Source: an uncultured Phocaeicola sp. (GTDB lineage Bacteria; Bacteroidota; Bacteroidia; Bacteroidales; Bacteroidaceae). Taken from it: a stretch of DNA of 37,395 nucleotides. The stretch spans positions 1 to 37,395 of the forward strand of contig CALUET010000006.1 in NCBI GenBank assembly GCA_944319745.1, written 5' to 3'. The notes below the pieces were generated by a model. That model was not told the DNA's origin, made no database searches, and saw nothing but the letters and a program-made list of their open reading frames with translations. A program made the translations under genes and the position numbers. This document shows positions 34,254-37,395 of the stretch, one piece after another. How positions within the stretch are numbered: the stretch's first letter is position 1; each line of letters starts with the position of its first letter.

Positions 34254-35840
34254 ATGATACGAAAATTCGATTTCCTTGTTATCGGCTCAGGTATAGCTGG
34301 AATGAGCTTTGCTTTAAAAGTAGCACATAAAGGTTCTGTGGCATTAATCTGCAAAGCCGGCTTAGAAGAAGCCAATACATATTACGCTCAAGGCGGTATC
34401 GCCTCGGTTACAAACCTGAAAGTCGATAACTTTGAAAAGCATATTCACGACACCATGGTTGCAGGAGATTGGATAAGCGATCCCGCCGCCGTAGAAAAGG
34501 TGGTGAAGAATGCTCCGGCACAAATAGAGGAATTGATAAAATGGGGCGTAGAGTTTGACAAAAAAGACAACGGCGAGTTTGACCTTCACCGGGAAGGAGG
34601 ACATTCCGAGTTCCGAATCCTTCACCATAAAGACAATACAGGTGCCGAAATTCAAACCAGTCTGATAAAAGCAGTAAAACAACATCCTTCCATCACCATA
34701 TTCGATCATTTTTATGCCGTTGAAATCATTACGCAACATCATTTAGGCATCATCGTAACCCGACATACACCGGGCATCAAATGTTACGGCGCCTATGTGC
34801 TAAACGAGGCGACAGGAGAAGTGGAAACATTCCTCTCTAAAGTAACAATTATGGCCACGGGCGGATGTGAAGCGGTTTACAGACACACAACAAATCCTCT
34901 TGTTGCTACAGGAGACGGCATCGCAATGGTCTATCGCGCCAAAGGAGCCGTAAAAGACATGGAATTCATTCAATTTCACCCCACGGCCCTTTATCATCCG
35001 GGAGACCGTCCCAGCTTCCTGATAACCGAAGCGATGAGAGGATATGGCGGCGTCCTTAAAAATCTTGCCGGGGAAGAATTTATGCAAAAATACGATCCTC
35101 GCTTATCACTGGCCCCGCGCGACATTGTAGCACGCGCCATTGACAACGAAATGAAACAGCGGGGAGAGGATCATGTATATCTGGATGTAACGCACAAAGA
35201 TCCGGAAGAAACAAAAAAACATTTCCCGAACATTTACAAAAAATGCCTTAGTTTGGGAATAGATATTACCAAAGATTACATACCCGTTGCGCCGGCTGCG
35301 CATTATTTATGCGGAGGAATTAAAGTAGACTTGGACGGACAATCAAGCATTCGTCGGCTGTATGCTCTCGGTGAATGCTCATGTACCGGACTGCACGGAG
35401 GGAATCGTTTGGCATCAAACTCTCTGATTGAAGCTATCGTATATGCAGATGCTGCGGCAAAGCATGCCCTCAGCGTAATAGACCGTTACGACTTTAACGA
35501 AGATATTCCCGAGTGGAATGATGAAGGAACCATAAGCACAGAAGAACGCATCCTGATAACGCAAAGCATGAAAGAGGTGAATCAGATAATGGAATCCTAT
35601 GTAGGCATCGTAAGAAGCAATCTGAGACTCGTTCGCGCGTGGAACCGATTGGATATACTTTACGAAGAAACAGAACGTTTATTTAAGCGCGTAAAGGCAT
35701 CTCGCGAGATCTGTGAATTAAGAAACATGATCAACGTAGGTTATCTTATCACGCGACAGGCCATGGAACGCAAGGAAAGTCGAGGATTGCACTACACGAT
35801 CGACTATCCGCATCACGCAAATACAGACAAAACAGAATGA
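34254..35840 (+). CDS. nadB: L-aspartate oxidase
   Basis: A 528-residue flavoprotein that converts L-aspartate to iminoaspartate for NAD synthesis. FAD site VIGSGIAGMSFAL, then YYAQGGIA (quinone-side loop), HREGGHSEFRILHHKD, DMEFIQFHPTAL and PRDIVARAID. The signature GLHGGNRLASNSLIEAIVYA matches NadB rather than fumarate reductase. Length is typical. It is monocistronic here, with no nadA or nadC adjacent. A strong terminator follows. Confidence 0.96.
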   Translation: MIRKFDFLVIGSGIAGMSFALKVAHKGSVALICKAGLEEANTYYAQGGIASVTNLKVDNFEKHIHDTMVAGDWISDPAAVEKVVKNAPAQIEELIKWGVEFDKKDNGEFDLHREGGHSEFRILHHKDNTGAEIQTSLIKAVKQHPSITIFDHFYAVEIITQHHLGIIVTRHTPGIKCYGAYVLNEATGEVETFLSKVTIMATGGCEAVYRHTTNPLVATGDGIAMVYRAKGAVKDMEFIQFHPTALYHPGDRPSFLITEAMRGYGGVLKNLAGEEFMQKYDPRLSLAPRDIVARAIDNEMKQRGEDHVYLDVTHKDPEETKKHFPNIYKKCLSLGIDITKDYIPVAPAAHYLCGGIKVDLDGQSSIRRLYALGECSCTGLHGGNRLASNSLIEAIVYADAAAKHALSVIDRYDFNEDIPEWNDEGTISTEERILITQSMKEVNQIMESYVGIVRSNLRLVRAWNRLDILYEETERLFKRVKASREICELRNMINVGYLITRQAMERKESRGLHYTIDYPHHANTDKTE

Positions 35841-35848
35841 AAAATAAA

Positions 35849-35878
35849 AGCGGGGACTGGATAAATCCAATCCCCGCT
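35849..35878. terminator. bidirectional Rho-independent terminator
   Basis: AGCGGGGA pairs with TCCCCGCT and, after one mismatch, TGGA pairs with TCCA around TAAA. It is followed by TTTTT on the plus strand and TTTTATTTTT on the minus strand. It ends nadB and the NADH dehydrogenase gene. Confidence 0.92.
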
Positions 35879-35905
35879 TTTTCATCCGTATACTAAAATC
35901 TGCAC

Positions 35906-37243
35906 TTATTCTCCCCAATGCACCTCTGCTTCCCGTTTTTCCCGGTCTATAACTTCTTTAGCTTTCCGGGCATACACAATCAAACGGAATGAACGATCGT
36001 ATGTAAAATAGCTCCACATCCAGTTCAACAATACATTAATTTTATTTCTAACTCCCAAAATAGAGCGTAAATGAACTACCAGCCATAAGAACCAGGCAAA
36101 CCATCCTTGCGTCTTAACAGAGCTAAACTCTGCCACAGCTTTATTCCTTCCGACAGTAGCCATGGAACCTAAATTTTTGTAACGGAAAGGCTTCATTTCT
36201 TCTCCCGATGCTATTCTTTTTAAATTATCGGCCAAAAGTTTTCCTTGCTGGATTGCGACCTGTGCCAATTGCGGATGCCCATTAGGATATTCAGGATCTC
36301 CATCCAACATGATACACTGGTCACCGATGCAATACACATTTGAAAGTCCTTCCACACGGTTAAAAGCATCAACTTTAATACGTCCGCCTCTTCCTATTGA
36401 AGCTTCCGGAATATTCCCTATCATATTCGCCCGAACACCACTCACCCAAATGAACGTACGAGTAGGAATTTCAACGCCATCTTCCAAAATTACTTTATGA
36501 TCATTATAATCAACAACCTTCTTCCCCAAACATACATTTACGCCCATTTTGCGGAGAAACTCGGCAGCTTTATTCGAAGATTCCATCGACATACCCGACA
36601 ACAAACGATTGGTAGCTTCAAGCAAATAAATATGAAGAAGATTATTATCCATATCCGGATAGTCTTTCGGAAGCACATAATGCTTCATCTCTGCCAAAGC
36701 ACCTGCAATTTCTACGCCTGTTGCTCCGCCACCAACAATGACAATATTAAGAAGTTCTGTGCGTTCCTGCTCTGTAGCACACGTAACACTACGTTCAAAA
36801 TTCGCCAACAAAGCGTTACGAAGTCCCATTGCTTCCGCCAAAGTTTTCATTGGGATCGCTTCCTCTTCGATATGTTTATTCCCAAAAAAATTGGAAGTTG
36901 TACCCGCTGCAAGAATTAAATAATCATACTCCACCTTACCTATCGAAGTCTGTAAGATATTACGATCCGGATAAATAAAGCGGGCTTCCCCCATACGAAA
37001 ATAAACATCTCCTTTCTGTTTGCAAAAAATCTTTCGAAAAGGGAAAGATATTGAACTTGGTTCCAAACCAGCAGAAGCGACCTGATAAATCAAAGGAGGG
37101 AATTGATGATAGTTATTTTTATCAACAAGAATGACTTGAAAACCCGAATTTGAAAGTTCATTTGCCAATTTTAAACCTCCAAATCCCCCTCCAACGATTA
37201 CAATTCTTTTCTTACCTTTTTCCTTTGCAATGTTAAAACTCAT
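35906..37243 (-). CDS. ndh: type II NADH dehydrogenase (non-proton-pumping)
   Basis: A 445-residue peripheral membrane flavoprotein that passes electrons from NADH to quinone. FAD site VIVGGGFGGLKLA (residues 15-27), then NNYHQFPPLIYQVA, typical of this group. NADH site IVIVGGGATGVEIAG. VYCIGDQ is the second FAD motif, and HPQLAQVAIQQG the quinone-side helix. The last 60 residues are Trp- and Arg-rich (WFAWFLWLVVHLRS), fitting membrane association. The right neighbour is an rRNA operon on the same strand whose terminator lies 66 bases upstream of the start. Confidence 0.93.
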   Translation of the reverse strand: MSFNIAKEKGKKRIVIVGGGFGGLKLANELSNSGFQVILVDKNNYHQFPPLIYQVASAGLEPSSISFPFRKIFCKQKGDVYFRMGEARFIYPDRNILQTSIGKVEYDYLILAAGTTSNFFGNKHIEEEAIPMKTLAEAMGLRNALLANFERSVTCATEQERTELLNIVIVGGGATGVEIAGALAEMKHYVLPKDYPDMDNNLLHIYLLEATNRLLSGMSMESSNKAAEFLRKMGVNVCLGKKVVDYNDHKVILEDGVEIPTRTFIWVSGVRANMIGNIPEASIGRGGRIKVDAFNRVEGLSNVYCIGDQCIMLDGDPEYPNGHPQLAQVAIQQGKLLADNLKRIASGEEMKPFRYKNLGSMATVGRNKAVAEFSSVKTQGWFAWFLWLVVHLRSILGVRNKINVLLNWMWSYFTYDRSFRLIVYARKAKEVIDREKREAEVHWGE

Positions 37244-37308
37244 ATCAACCTACTAACTTATTAAACAAAAAACATTTCCTGATCACGAAAAAATTCCCCA
37301 AACAAGAA

Positions 37309-37340
37309 CTCCGCCGCAGGGAGGATTCCCCGCGGCGGAG
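37309..37340 (-). terminator. rRNA operon terminator hairpin
   Basis: CTCCGCCGC pairs perfectly with GCGGCGGAG (9 bp) around a 14-base loop, ten bases after the 3' end of 5S rRNA on the minus strand. The downstream tail is only partly T-rich until a run of six T further on. Confidence 0.75.
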
Positions 37341-37350
37341 CCTGACAAAA

Positions 37351-37395
37351 CGGCAACTACCTACTCTCCCACTTGCGCAGTACCATCGGCGTGAC
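37351..37395 (-). rRNA. rrf: 5S ribosomal RNA, 3' end (partial)
   Basis: The reverse complement reads GCCGATGGTACTGC, then GTGGGAGAGTAGG, both highly conserved in the 3' half of Bacteroidetes 5S rRNA, ending TTGCCG at 37351. About 45 of roughly 110 bases are in the window; the rest, and presumably 23S and 16S, lie to the right. Confidence 0.92.

Noticed and set aside
1-37395. CRISPR arrays, insertion sequences, tRNA genes and integrase sites
   Set aside because: No regularly spaced short repeats, transposase motifs, cloverleaf sequences or tyrosine/serine recombinase genes were seen on reading both strands.

Overview
The window comes from a Bacteroidales chromosome (Bacteroides or a close gut relative). 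It carries a SusC/SusD pair with a GH92 mannosidase, a GIN-domain (DUF2807) protein, a DUF2723 membrane protein, an S9 dipeptidyl peptidase and a type II NADH dehydrogenase. Many genes are preceded by the Bacteroidetes promoter element TAnnTTTG, and Shine-Dalgarno sites are mostly weak. No tRNA, CRISPR array or transposase was recognised. One rRNA fragment, the 3' end of a 5S gene on the minus strand, lies at the right edge.

Layout. (1) 1-2060 is an AT-rich accessory strip. It holds a strongly foldable segment (61-169), a 72-residue small protein coupled by an ATGA overlap to a uracil-DNA-glycosylase-superfamily protein, a hairpin, an unknown 207-residue protein on the opposite strand with a nine-G tract near its 5' end, and a candidate small RNA of about 95 nt. 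(2) 2101-6266, all minus: a GIN-domain secreted protein expanded by 195-bp tandem repeats, then a three-gene operon (CDF metal exporter, NAD-dependent epimerase/reductase, PAP2-type membrane phosphatase). (3) 6402-9529, plus: RNase R and serine acetyltransferase. (4) 9595-16862, minus: a small polysaccharide-utilisation locus (SusC, SusD, GH92 alpha-mannosidase). The SusC signal-peptide start is separated from the rest of the gene by a frameshift at a seven-A tract. (5) 17159-30896, plus: an esterase, then a long closely spaced housekeeping run (THUMP RNA methyltransferase, dipeptidyl peptidase, PurD, two membrane proteins, MnmD-like methyltransferase, metal-binding lipoprotein plus ABC ATPase), then a DUF2723 glycosyltransferase-like protein with a polysaccharide deacetylase. 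(6) 30924-34116, minus: bPH-domain protein, dihydrolipoyl dehydrogenase and PBP4-type carboxypeptidase in one operon. (7) 34254-35840, plus: NadB. (8) 35906-37243, minus: NADH dehydrogenase II, downstream of an rRNA operon whose 5S end is at 37351.

Most of the window is ordinary Bacteroidales core genome. The parts most likely to hold something undescribed are the left accessory strip (folded RNA, small protein and UDG-like protein; nearby small RNA; G-tract gene), the A-tract frameshift that separates the SusC export signal from its barrel, and the repeat-expanded GIN-domain protein. All functional statements rest on reading motifs by eye; no database search was run.
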